Below, one piece after another: positions 42,291 through 51,407 of a stretch of 64,000 nucleotides of DNA; positions within the stretch are counted from its first letter, which is position 1; every line of letters begins with the position of its first letter. The notes beneath the pieces are model-generated. The model made no database searches, was not told where the DNA came from, and saw nothing but the letters and a program-made list of their open reading frames with translations. The DNA comes from Prorocentrum cordatum (lineage: Eukaryota; Sar; Dinophyceae; Prorocentrales; Prorocentraceae). Made by a program: the position numbers and the translations under genes. The DNA lies in NCBI GenBank assembly GCA_963575745.1, contig CAUYUJ010000703.1, forward strand, positions 406,549-470,548, written 5' to 3'.

Positions 42291-45200
42291 GCTGCGGCGG
42301 CGGAGCCAAGGGCCCGTGGTCGGGCGCAGCCCCGGTGCTGTGCACACCGCGCTGCCGACTCACCGCGCCGCGTGCCCCCCCGCATCGCGAGGCTGCGGCG
42401 CACACCCTCTCAAGGTTCGCGGGGACCCCCACGCCGCCAATCGCTGCTAGAAAAGACGCAGCGGGATATTCTTGGACAGCTCGAGCCTGCAGGCTGAGGT
42501 CGTCGACGAACAACTTGAGATGGAGCGTTGGTTGAAGACGGGCGATCGAGTCCGTGACGGACAAGATGGCCAGCTTCAAACAGCGCGTACCTCCCGTCTT
42601 GCCCGCCACTACAGCCGAGAAGGTAGTGGTGGCATGGACCGAAACCAATCCTCGAAAGGAAACTAAGCGCTCGCTGGTATAAATGGAGATGAGCAGCTTG
42701 AGTTACTGTAGAGGGAAGCCATGCCTGGGGGCTTCCTCCCACACAAAATACGTGCTGCAACGTTCGAAAGCCTTATGGAGGTCCAGGAGTGCCCGACGTC
42801 TGGCCAGGGGGGGTCCGTTCGCCCACCAGCATATGATGCCGCATCGCGGCCTCCGAACCCCCTTCGGGCGCCGCGAAGTCGCAATCGCGGCGAAACGATC
42901 GATCCCAATCGTAAAAAAAAACGAAGCGCGGGCTCGCTCGACGAGGCGGACAGAGGTAGTGAGGAGTCGCATGGGCCCCGTGCCCCCCGAGGGCTTCGAA
43001 AGCAGAAAGTACAGCGCGTAACGCAGCTGGGAAGGCCAGCGCGACGCGCGGGAAACGAAAGCCACAAACGCGGCCAACAACTCCAAACCTCCGTCACTCA
43101 CCAGGGCCCACCATCGAGGGTGCCAGCTGTCCACCCCCGCCCCCGTGCGTTCGGGAAAGGCTCAGCAAATCGATCGGATTACTTCGGGGGTGGGGTGGGC
43201 CAAGGACGCGGGGAATTCCGCGTCCTCCCACGGCCTAGGCAGCTCACCTCTGCTCTCGGCGCCGCGAGGCTGCCAGAGGTCGATCCAGTCGAGCGCCGCG
43301 ACGCCCGCTGCGATCTGGGGGTCGGTCATGTCCAGGTTGGCGTGGCCACGGGCGCCGGCCGACGGGGCTGCACTGGGCTTCCACTTGGACGTGCGGTGGA
43401 TGAAGCCCGCGCCTCCTGTAGAACCCTCTCGTAGTCGCTCACGCCAGGCCTTGGCTCTCTGCGCCTGCAGGCCGCGCTCTATCGTCTGGGCCTGGTCTGT
43501 CGCGCGCCGCTGCAGGTCCATGGCCTGCGAGGCGTCCGATAGGAGAGCGTCGCCGTCCCAGGTCAGCGCCGCGAGGCGCAGGGGCTCCCCGTGGACCGCC
43601 TGCGCCTCGGTCCCCAGGGCACCGCGACATCGGGTGGCGCCCTGGGTGAGGCGCCTGTGCAAGCGGCGCCAGCGGCTGGCCAGCGGCCCCCAGCCCTGCC
43701 GTCGAGCAGCGTCGGCCGTGAGGACAAGGCCCCCTACTCTGGAGGCCACCCAGCGCCAAGCCCTCGATCTCGCAGCGCCTCGAGGTCTCGCGCGCGCCTC
43801 AGGGCCTGCCAGCGGGGCGCGTGCCCATCGCGAGGCCCCCCCGCGGCCGCAGTAGTCGCCCTCGCCGCGCATGTCGAATAGGCCCTGGAGGTCGTTCTCC
43901 GCCGCCGCGGCAAAGCGGCGCCACAGGTCATCCAACTCTTTGGCCGTGTACTCCGTCGTGGGGCCTTGTGAAGGCCAATTCGGCGGCGCCTGGCGGCAGC
44001 CCGCTGGTAGCCTGGTCGGAAACGCCCTCGGCTTGGCCAGCCGCCATCCTGTCGACGCCCATACTGGCTTCACCGTGGTGAGGGTGACTGGGCTGTGTGG
44101 GTACACCGCGGCATCGATCACCTGGGCCTGGCCGAAGGCGTGGGCGATGCGCGCGCCCACCGCGAAAAAGTCAACGGCCCGACCTCCTCCGCGGCCCTGG
44201 CAGGTGCAGTCCGAGGGAGCGAAGATGACGCCACCCACATCGTCGCACCATCCACCCGCTCGCAGCGAGGCTGGGGCGTTGTTGAAATCAGCCTGAAAGA
44301 CACATGGGATGTCGTAGGACCTGACCAGCTCCCCGATGGCGTCCAGGAGGGAGAGGCCCCTGATGGCCCAGCCCTCCGAGTCCCCAAAGTAGGCCGTGAT
44401 CATCATGAGCCCCCCACGGAAAAAGCCGGGGGCCCAGGCCGCCGCCAGCCTGCCTGGGGAGCCTGGAGGGGAGAAGTCGTAGGTGTCGACGCCGCCCAGG
44501 TAGGTGAGCCCCAATCATCTGGGCGCAACGAAGCCCACTCCTGCCACGCGGCCGCCACCAGGGCCTGGAACCGCTGGCGCGAGGCCGACCGCCACGTGGC
44601 GGGCGAAACAGGCCGCACTGACTTCTCCGACGTTGCCCTTGGTGAGCTTGTGCTCCTGCGCGAACATGATCGCGTTGGCGCCGAGAGGGTGCGCATCTAT
44701 GTGGTCGACCAGGGTGGCCCAAGTGTTGACATTGAGCCCTCGCAGATTCATGCCAGGCTTGCAGCGCGCACCGTTACCGCGGGCACGGCCAGCGGAACTC
44801 CCAGCACTGCTGGGCATGGGGTCCTCGGTGCTCTCACTGCGGCCGCGGTGCTCGTAGTCGTGGTCGACCACCTCCATGTCGTCATGGGCCTGGCGAAGCC
44901 CTCTGCCTTCATCGAAGGTCTGGGTCTCCTCGCTGATGAAGTCGCGGTGGCGGCCCCATTGCCGCAGCCACCCCCGAGGCTCTGTGCGGGCCAGGTTTGT
45001 CATCCAGGCCGCGTAGCGCTGCCTCTGTCGTCGGCGCCTGCGGAAGGCCTCGAGGCAGATGTCGATGGCCAGGTCGATTCTGGCTGCTGGGAGGGTGCTG
45101 CCCTGCCTCTCCGCCTGCTCTAAGCGGGTCCATGCTAGGGTGCTGCAGGAAGCGGGCGACGTATGGAACGCAGGCTCTCTTCCAAGCCAGCCCGTCCATC

Positions 45201-45783
45201 TCGTCATCGACCGTGCGTGGGTCCTCCATCCAGTATCCCGTATAGCTGCGCAAGCGGCGCTCCAGGGCCCACTTCCGTCGCAAGGCACGGCGCCTGTCTG
45301 GGTCTTGAGCCTTGGCCACGGGCTCCCGCTGCCAAGGTGGGCGCTGAGCCCGGGCCAGATGCCTGTGGCCCTCCTGGACGGAGGCCGCGGGGATCCCCGT
45401 CTCGGCGAAGGCGTCGCATGCGTAGCCTTGCACGAAGAACTGGACGCGTTTGGGGCTGCCCGCTCCTCGAAGCGCCTGGGCGACGGCGCCAATGCGGAAG
45501 CCGTTGGGCGCCTGCCTCGCCCACGCCGTAGACCCCGACGCGCTGGGCGGCGATGAACTCTGCGGACGTCGCTCCATGGTAGCGGGGTGAACCGTGGAGC
45601 CTGGCTCTGGCCTGTGAAGGCCGAGCCCTCAGCGCTGGTCTGGGGCCCCTGGAGACCCTGCGGCCAGTCGAGCCAAGATCCGCTCGCGCTGGCCGGGGTC
45701 CAGGGGGGCCCGAGTGGCCCCTGAGGGCTCTGCGGCGGCGCCGCCTGCGCCTGACCCATCAGGGTCGCCAGCGCCACCATCAC
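42262..45783 (-). pseudogene. LINE-2 ORF2: EEP endonuclease and reverse transcriptase with in-frame stops
   Basis: One minus-strand frame runs from about 45130 to 42262 and carries both enzymes. EEP blocks: NLRGLNVNTWATLVDHI (Asn), FAQEHKL (Glu), MMITAYFGDSEGWA, CVFQADFNNAP (Asp/Asn), RAVDFFAVG and YPHSPVTLT (His). RT blocks: LYFLLSKPSGGTGPMRLLT, ALLDLHKAFERC (motif A, near 42765-42790) and LFVDDLSLQ (motif C, 42491-42513). The frame is broken only by stops: TGA at 44515-44517, TGA at 43162-43164 and TAA at 42703-42705. Between about 45550 and 45130 the natural-looking protein (RVQFFVQGYACDAFAETGIP) is in another frame, so there is also an N-terminal frameshift. The start is unclear. Catalytic residues are kept, which suggests recent inactivation. 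Confidence 0.85.
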
Positions 45784-45847
45784 CTGGACCAGGAGGGGCC
45801 GGAGCCTGGCCCTGGGCGCCCGCGGTTCTCCCCTGGCCGACCTTTCC

Positions 45848-46741
45848 TCATTTGCCTGTGGCCTTGGCGGCGGCGGCTGCTGCAGGGCGCTGGGCGGGGG
45901 CGGGAGCAGCAGCTGCGGGGGCTGCGGGCACCTGGGCCTCTGGCGCCGCGGAGCGCGGGCGCTTGGCCTTGAAGCGGTCCTGCATGCGCTTGAGATCCCC
46001 CCGCATGACCTTGAGCCCTTCCGCCGCAGTGCTTGACGAACTCGGCCACCGGCGCCTCGAACTGCTGTTTCTCGTCGTCACCGATGTCAAGCCCCGACAG
46101 GTCGAAGAGCTCACCCGCCTGGACCTGCAGCAGCGCCGCCCCGCCCGTGAGGAACTGTGAGAGGTCCAGGGCGGCGACGGTGGGCGCGCTGGCCTGACTG
46201 GCGGCGGCGCGGCAGCACCTGCCGCGGGGGCAGCGTCGGCGCACGCCTTGGCCGCTGCCGCCTCGGCGTCGGCCACCTCGAGGATGGCCGCCTCTCGGGC
46301 CGTCTTGGTGCGGACCAGCCACTCCTCCGCGTCCTGCACCGACGTGACCGCGTGTCGCAGCGCTGCCTCCGAGCGGCGGACCCGAGCCCTCGCCTGGTTG
46401 AGGACGACGTCGGGGTGCTCAGACTGCGGCGGGGCGATTGCCATCGTCAGGGCGTCCACCTGCGGTAGGGCGCTGCCGTCGCCCTCTGCCTGCAGCACGC
46501 AGCAGCTCGTCGGGCGTCGGCTGCTGTTGCTGCTGGCCTCGGCGCGGGCGGCTGTGATGGCGGGCCGCTGTGCCGCCAGGGGCCCAGGCGCCCGCTGGCG
46601 GCCGCTCCTGCGACCTCGCTGGCCGCAGCCCCTGCCCGCACTGATGGCAGTGAGTGTTTGACGTCCATTTCCATCGATACCCGCAGCCTCTGCGCTTGGT
46701 GTACTGTCCCTGGCTCTCTGTCTTGCCCCCTCGCTTGCCAT
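45848..46741 (-). pseudogene. LINE-2 ORF1, frameshifted
   Basis: ORF1 proteins of LINEs bind the element's RNA. Here the natural-looking sequence moves between frames: near the 5' end RGCGYRWKWTSNTHCHQCG suggests a small zinc finger; from about 46470 the Ala/Arg/Glu-rich helix ARARVRRSEAALRHAVTSV then EWLVRTKTAREAAILEVAD is likely a coiled coil; near 46180-46030 a second frame gives QVQAGELFDLSGLDIGDDEK; the last part (LKRMQDRFKAKRPRS) is back in the first frame. The stop TGA at 45848-45850 overlaps an ATG in the next frame (AATGA), a possible ORF2 start. At least two frameshifts, so not functional. Confidence 0.6.
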
Positions 46742-46951
46742 TGCCGCCCACGCGCAATGCCGAGAGTGATGACGGGCCCGTCAGGGGCGGTCAAATCTGC
46801 GCCAGAGAGAACTGACAGAAGCCGAAAGCTCAGGGGGGAGGGCCTGAGGCAGGGGCTGCCCCGCCACCCTCGGAGGCCCGCTGTGGCCGGCACGCCTCGA
46901 GCCAGCCCCTCGGCTGCAGCAAGTACGAAGCCGAAGGGCAACGGTTTCGTA

Positions 46952-46973
46952 CTTGAGACAAAATGGCTACGGA
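46952..46973 (-). other. Relict dinoflagellate spliced leader at the LINE-2 5' end
   Basis: On the minus strand the 22 bases match the dinoflagellate spliced leader except for one G-to-T change (GTAGCCATTTTGTCTCAAG instead of ...TTGGCTCAAG). It sits exactly at the upstream edge of LINE-2. Spliced leaders are added to mRNA by trans-splicing, so a genomic copy here means that a spliced RNA was reverse transcribed. Confidence 0.85.
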
Positions 46974-46998
46974 CGGCTTCCCCCGGGGCCGCAGGCGA

Positions 46999-47404
46999 TC
47001 CGAGGAGGAGGAGGAGGAGGGGGAGGAGGAGGAGGAGGGGGTGGAGGAGGAGGGGGGGGAGTTGGAGGGGGAGTTGGAAGAGGAGGGGGAGGACGAGGCG
47101 GAGGAAGAGGTGGAGGAAGGGGAAGGGGGAGGAGGAGATGGAGGAGGAGGAGGAGAAGGAAGAGCGGAAGGAGGATGAGGATGAGGAGGAGGACGACGAG
47201 GGGGAGGACCTGGAGGAGGCGGAGGAGGAGGAGGAGGAAGAGGAGGAGGAGGAGGCCGACGAGGAGGAGGAGGGAGGAGGAGGGCGAGGAGGAGGAGGAG
47301 GAGTGGGAGGAGAAGAAGGAGGAGGACGAGGAGGAGGGGGAGGAGGAGGAGGGGGAGGAGGTGGAGGTGGAGGAGGAGGAGGAGGAGGAGGAGGAGGAGG
47401 TGGA
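46999..47404 (+). repeat. (GGA)n array between LINE-3 3' end and LINE-2 5' end
   Basis: About 400 bp of GGA/GAG with GGGGGA variants; (TCC)n in the LINE sense. It begins directly after the 27-nt LINE-3 3' UTR and ends 25 bp before the LINE-2 spliced leader. Confidence 0.95.
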
Positions 47405-47433
47405 GCGTAGCCGAAAGAGCCCCACGTCCCAAA

Positions 47434-49521
47434 CTACTCTGCCCCCCCAAGAGCCTTCACCACGCTGTTGTGGAGGGCCTGGAGGTCGAGGAGCCGACGC
47501 TGGCGCCCCCTTGTCGGGAGACGCACCGCCACACGGACGGCCAGAATAATAGACATAGCACGGGCAGGATCTGATCCGATCGAGCGGTGCACAGCCAATC
47601 GGTAAGCGTGATATAGATAAACACAGAACGCTGGCGACCCGAGGATACCTAGCCGAAACCTACACTTGCTTGGCAGCGGGGCCCTGCAGGCCAAGGAGGC
47701 CAACCAGTGGAGCCGACGACACGACCCAAAATAGTGATCGACCGAGTCGCGGCTATCTTCACATCCCAGCACACACTGAGCCCCGCGCTGCATGCGCGAG
47801 TTGGTGGGCCAGGCACCCAACCACGTCTTAATCGGGCAGATTCCCCAGGCCCCTGGGAGGGAGGCGAGCAGCGCTTGTAGCCGCTCCCATCCCCCCTCTT
47901 CAGGCGACGGCGGGGGCTCTCCGTGCCACTTCTGGAGGCGCCGTTCCAACGTCACGAAGATCGTGCAATCAAAAACTTGTATTTGAAGAGTGGGGCCGAA
48001 CACGCGCCGCGATTTCGGACGCTTTCCCAGGGATCCAGCACCGAACGTCCGAAGAGCCTCACGCCCACCCGCCTCCCAAGACGGCCCACCCCTCTCACGC
48101 GGTCGCTGGGTCCCAGGGAAGCCTTCGGCGGCGTGGCCCATCAAGGCGGCAATGGCATCCATCTTCCAGAAAGGGGGGCTGAGGGACAGGGGGGAGGAGT
48201 CCAAAGCGGAGAGGGGCCCGTGGTGCTCTGCCGCATGACGGAGACGGCGCAGCAGTGGCTGCCAAGAGCGCGGCAGAGTGACCAGCGCACGTCGCATCCG
48301 AGCTGCGGCGCACGTTGAGACCAGGGCCGAAATTTTCGGGCCACCAATGGCCTCAAGGCTGAGCCAGTCAGACATTCCCATGGCCGAGGCGGCACATCTC
48401 CAATATCTCGAAAACCAGAAGCGTTCCGTGCGGCCGAGGGCCCATGGGAGGGGGAGGAACTGAGCTATGCACGACGCGCATGGGGCAACTCTGGTGGCGT
48501 GGATGCGGAGGAGAGAGGCCGCATCAGCACCAGTCTTAGCGAGCTCCCGAACTCGAGAGCACATCTTCACCCACGGCGCGTCCCAATTAGCAGCGAGCGA
48601 GGCCCCAGGGCCCAAGACAAAGCCTAAATAGAGGAGAGCGTCGGCGACCTGAAAAGAGCCCCACCCAGGGGAAGCCCTACGCAATTGCTCCAACACTCGA
48701 TCTTCACGGGTCTCAGAAAAGGGGCCGCCGAGAGGGACAGCCTTGCATTTCCTTGATTTTGAAACGAGACCCGCTAGCAACCCAGCCCATCTAAAGGTTC
48801 TCACCATCTCCCTGAGGCCCTTCGCGGTGCGTATCAGCCCTCCCGCATCATCAGCGCAGCATCTCACTACGCCGTGGAACCGACGCTGCACAGACATTTC
48901 CATGTCGAGGTAGAAGGGGTTCGACGCGATCACATACATCGTTCCAGACAGTGGGCACCCCTGGACCACGCCTGAGAGGATCCAGTAGAGAAGGTCCCAA
49001 GAGCCCGAAGACGCCGTGAAGCACGGGTTGAGGCAGTACAGGGTCTGGTCACTTACCTGAAACCCGCGGGGCACCAAAGCGAGGCCGACGCCCAGGCAGA
49101 CCCAGCGCTGGGACACGGAGGGGAAGGCCTGGGCGAAGTCGAATGCGACGAGGAGGGGCTCGAACTGGTCCGACTCCGAGTGCCCCCAGCTGGCGATCCT
49201 AGTGAAGGTGTCGAGGTCCAGAACGTTTTCTAGATGCTGTCGGCCCTGGATAAAGCCCCTCTGGATGGAGGCCCCCGCCTTCTTGACCCACGGACGGATC
49301 CCGAAGTTCTGAAGTGAGCTCACCAGCTTATTGGGCGTATTCTTCAGGCCCAGGGGCCGCGTGTCGTTGCAGCGGCGAACGATCCCGGCTCCAGGGATTT
49401 CCTCATCGGCCGAGAGGTCCTTCGGGAGGGAGACGCCCAGGGAAGCTCCAAACCAGGAAGGGCCCCCCCCCGCCAGAGCACACATGGTAGAGCATCTCCA
49501 TGATGACCCCAGGTCCCGCAC
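47434..49521 (-). CDS. LINE-3 reverse transcriptase and C-terminal zinc-binding region
   Basis: A 695-codon frame ending in TAG at 47434-47436. RT blocks in order: NDTRPLGLKNTPNKLV (fingers), QRGFIQGRQHLENVLDLDT, LVAFDFAQAFPSVSQRWV (motif A, near 49108-49150), ILSGVVQGCPLSGTMYV (motif B), VRCCADDAGGLIRT (motif C, CADD, near 48839-48868) and KCKAVPLGG (motif D region). A terminal CVLGCEDSRDSVDHYFGSC is a Cys/His cluster usual in LINE C-termini. All catalytic Asp residues are present. No RNase H is recognised. The start of this frame is artificial: the protein enters it from the previous ORF2 segment after a frameshift near 49525. Confidence 0.92.
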   Translation of the reverse strand: MRDLGSSWRCSTMCALAGGGPSWFGASLGVSLPKDLSADEEIPGAGIVRRCNDTRPLGLKNTPNKLVSSLQNFGIRPWVKKAGASIQRGFIQGRQHLENVLDLDTFTRIASWGHSESDQFEPLLVAFDFAQAFPSVSQRWVCLGVGLALVPRGFQVSDQTLYCLNPCFTASSGSWDLLYWILSGVVQGCPLSGTMYVIASNPFYLDMEMSVQRRFHGVVRCCADDAGGLIRTAKGLREMVRTFRWAGLLAGLVSKSRKCKAVPLGGPFSETREDRVLEQLRRASPGWGSFQVADALLYLGFVLGPGASLAANWDAPWVKMCSRVRELAKTGADAASLLRIHATRVAPCASCIAQFLPLPWALGRTERFWFSRYWRCAASAMGMSDWLSLEAIGGPKISALVSTCAAARMRRALVTLPRSWQPLLRRLRHAAEHHGPLSALDSSPLSLSPPFWKMDAIAALMGHAAEGFPGTQRPRERGGPSWEAGGREALRTFGAGSLGKRPKSRRVFGPTLQIQVFDCTIFVTLERRLQKWHGEPPPSPEEGGWERLQALLASLPGAWGICPIKTWLGAWPTNSRMQRGAQCVLGCEDSRDSVDHYFGSCRRLHWLASLACRAPLPSKCRFRLGILGSPAFCVYLYHAYRLAVHRSIGSDPARAMSIILAVRVAVRLPTRGRQRRLLDLQALHNSVVKALGGAE

Positions 49522-49525
49522 CCAC

Positions 49526-50806
49526 GGACCACGCGCAGTACGGGGAGCCCATCAGGGCCAGGGGCCGCCTCCAGGACCTTGCCGAGGAAGGAGATGAGGT
49601 GACGGGCGCACGGCGGGGGGATGTCAGACGAGTCGACCTCGGAGCGGAAGCGGGATGCATGTTTTCCTGCCGCCTGGTGCAGCGGTGGGTCGCGCTGGAA
49701 GATCTTCGCCCAGTGCTTGCCGAGGGCGCAGTTCCTCTCCTGAAGCGCGCGGGTGACGACGTCCTCGGCACGCAGGTCATCTTCAGGGAGAAAGACTCCC
49801 GCAAGCCACCGTCGACGCCCGAAGGGTGACCACAGTCGAGCGCGCCGCTGTGCAGCACGGCGTTGAGCAGCGAGACGGCGGACATCAGCAAGCCGATCGG
49901 CAGCAGCTTGCGCACGCTGGAGCGCAGACGCCCGCTCCTGCGCTAGCCGCCGCTGTAGATCCGAGTGGAGGTCACGGAAGTCGCCTGCATTCAGGAGTGT
50001 GACCGCCCCGTCCTCGATGTACAGAAACTTCGATGTCCACGCATGTCGAGCCAGAAGTGCGCGAGCCAAGGTCATATCAGATCGCCACACCGCCCGAGCC
50101 ACACTCCTCGCGATTATAGCCCTCTGTGACTTGCCATTCGAGATGCGCTGCAGCTGGTGGTTGCGAGTGAGGCGTCCTGCAATCTGCCGACACTTCGTGG
50201 CCACCCACAGCTTCTCAACAGGGGGCAAGATGGACTGGATCCCGCACAGTTTCTCGTAATCCGCAACCACCTTGGCAAAGAGTGGGTCCTTGCAGATGCC
50301 CTGGGGGATCGGGCGATCACGTTTCGAGGGCTTGCACGAAGAGAACGTGAGCACAATCGGGACATGGTCGCTGATGCGCTGTCGGTGAAACTCCTCAGGC
50401 TCACCGCATACGTGCATCGACTGATGGAACTGGACCAGCAGCCAGGGAGGGCAAGCCACAAACGCACGATCCACACGGTTAGCCGACTGGGTCCCTTGAT
50501 GCCAGTTCGTCGGCCGATCGACCTCCATCTCCGTCATGCCTCTCCAGATCTGGCGCCAGAGCGAGTCCCCAGGTCGGCCCTCCCTTCCACGGGTGGCCGC
50601 TGAACGCCTCGCAGGTGGCATCGGGCCGGGCTGACCAGTACCTGCCGATGACGACCCAGTACACGTGGATGCCCGCATGGACGCTCCCAACCAATTATCT
50701 CCAATGGGGGGGCCGACATCCTCAGGCGGCTCGACACTCTCAGGCGGATCGACTCCGTTCGGAGGCCGCGCGCTGGAGAGTGGCCTCGCGCTGGAGGGCG
50801 AAGGTG
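49526..50806 (-). CDS. LINE-3 ORF2 middle segment: endonuclease C-terminus and linker to RT
   Basis: This frame follows a frameshift at the run of G near 50807-50823. It carries the end of the EEP domain, NRVDRAFVACPPWLLVQF and RISDHVPIVLTF (catalytic Asp-His pair), then a basic linker of about 300 residues including QGICKDPLFAKVVADYEKL and a Gln/Arg/Ala-rich helix (RDLHSDLQRRLAQERASAL). Near 49550 the conserved pre-RT block APGPDGLPYCAW is read by switching frame. The SDH ending differs from LINE-1 and LINE-2 (PHxPV), so LINE-3 belongs to another EEP subgroup. Confidence 0.75.
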
Positions 50807-50809
50807 GGG

Positions 50810-51400
50810 GGGGGGGGGGGGGGGCACGGTTGTGGAGGTCCTCAGTGAGCGACTCGGCTGCTGAGGTAGCCCAGACACAGCCGTAGAGCAATCAGCGGTA
50901 GCATCCGAGATGTTGAAGTCGCCAATCAAGACCTGGGCGAACCGCATCGGATGCCGAAAGACATCATCTTGTTGAGCACGCGCCAGATCACGAAGATGAA
51001 GAAGGTCGGCCTCGTCGATGCCGTAGTGGTGCACATTCCAATGGAAGAAAGTGAATCCCGCGATGCGGTGTCGAATTTCCAGGACCAGGACGCGGCCAGG
51101 AACTTCGCGCACTCGACGAATAAGAAGGGAGTGCGATAAATGTTCAGGCAGAAGAGTAACCAGCCCACCCCCTATCTCAGCACCAGGGGACTCTGAAACG
51201 AATCGCGAGAATGATCGCCCAGACCGCCGCAACACTTCGTCAACGGCAGCTTCGTTCCCACGAACTTCTGGAAGAGCAATAATGGAGGTGTCGGAGCAGA
51301 GGGAGTTGAGGATGGAGAGCTTGCGGTCGATGCCCTGGGACAGGTAGTGACAGAGGGAGAAGCAGTTCCAGGACGCAAATCGCACTTCAGCAGCATTCAT
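50810..51400 (-). CDS. LINE-3 ORF2 N-terminus: EEP endonuclease
   Basis: The ATG at 51398-51400 lies 7 nt after the ORF1 stop and opens the EEP domain. Blocks: VRFASWNCFSL (Asn), SIIALPEVRGNE (Glu), GGGLVTLLPEHL, FFHWNVHHYGI and AQVLIGDFNISDA (Asp/Asn). Beyond about residue 175 the frame enters Pro-rich nonsense at the run of G near 50807-50823, and the domain continues in the neighbouring frame. The close ORF1-ORF2 spacing suggests translation of ORF2 by reinitiation, as in other two-ORF LINEs; that is inference. Confidence 0.85.
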
Positions 51401-51407
51401 GACGGTG

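Larger units (their letters stand above)
40900..46973 (-). mobile_element. LINE-2: decayed non-LTR retrotransposon with a spliced-leader 5' end
   Basis: In minus-strand order: spliced leader (46973-46952), about 210 bp of leader, a frameshifted ORF1 (to 45848), an EEP-RT ORF2 with stops, an internal interruption at 42005-42361 and a degraded C-terminal part ending near 40950. The EEP domain has the same terminal PHxPV form as LINE-1. Frameshifts and stops show that it is inactive. The 5' end is defined by the leader; the 3' end is approximate. Confidence 0.85.

Noticed and set aside
43145-45123. Plus-strand ORFs opposite LINE-2 ORF2
   Set aside because: They are antisense shadows of a GC-rich coding strand; the minus frame holds the recognisable EEP and RT blocks.
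46947-47410. Acidic Glu-rich gene starting at ATGGCTACGG (46963) and again at 53059
   Set aside because: The ATG is the antisense of the spliced leader and the rest is (GGA)n.
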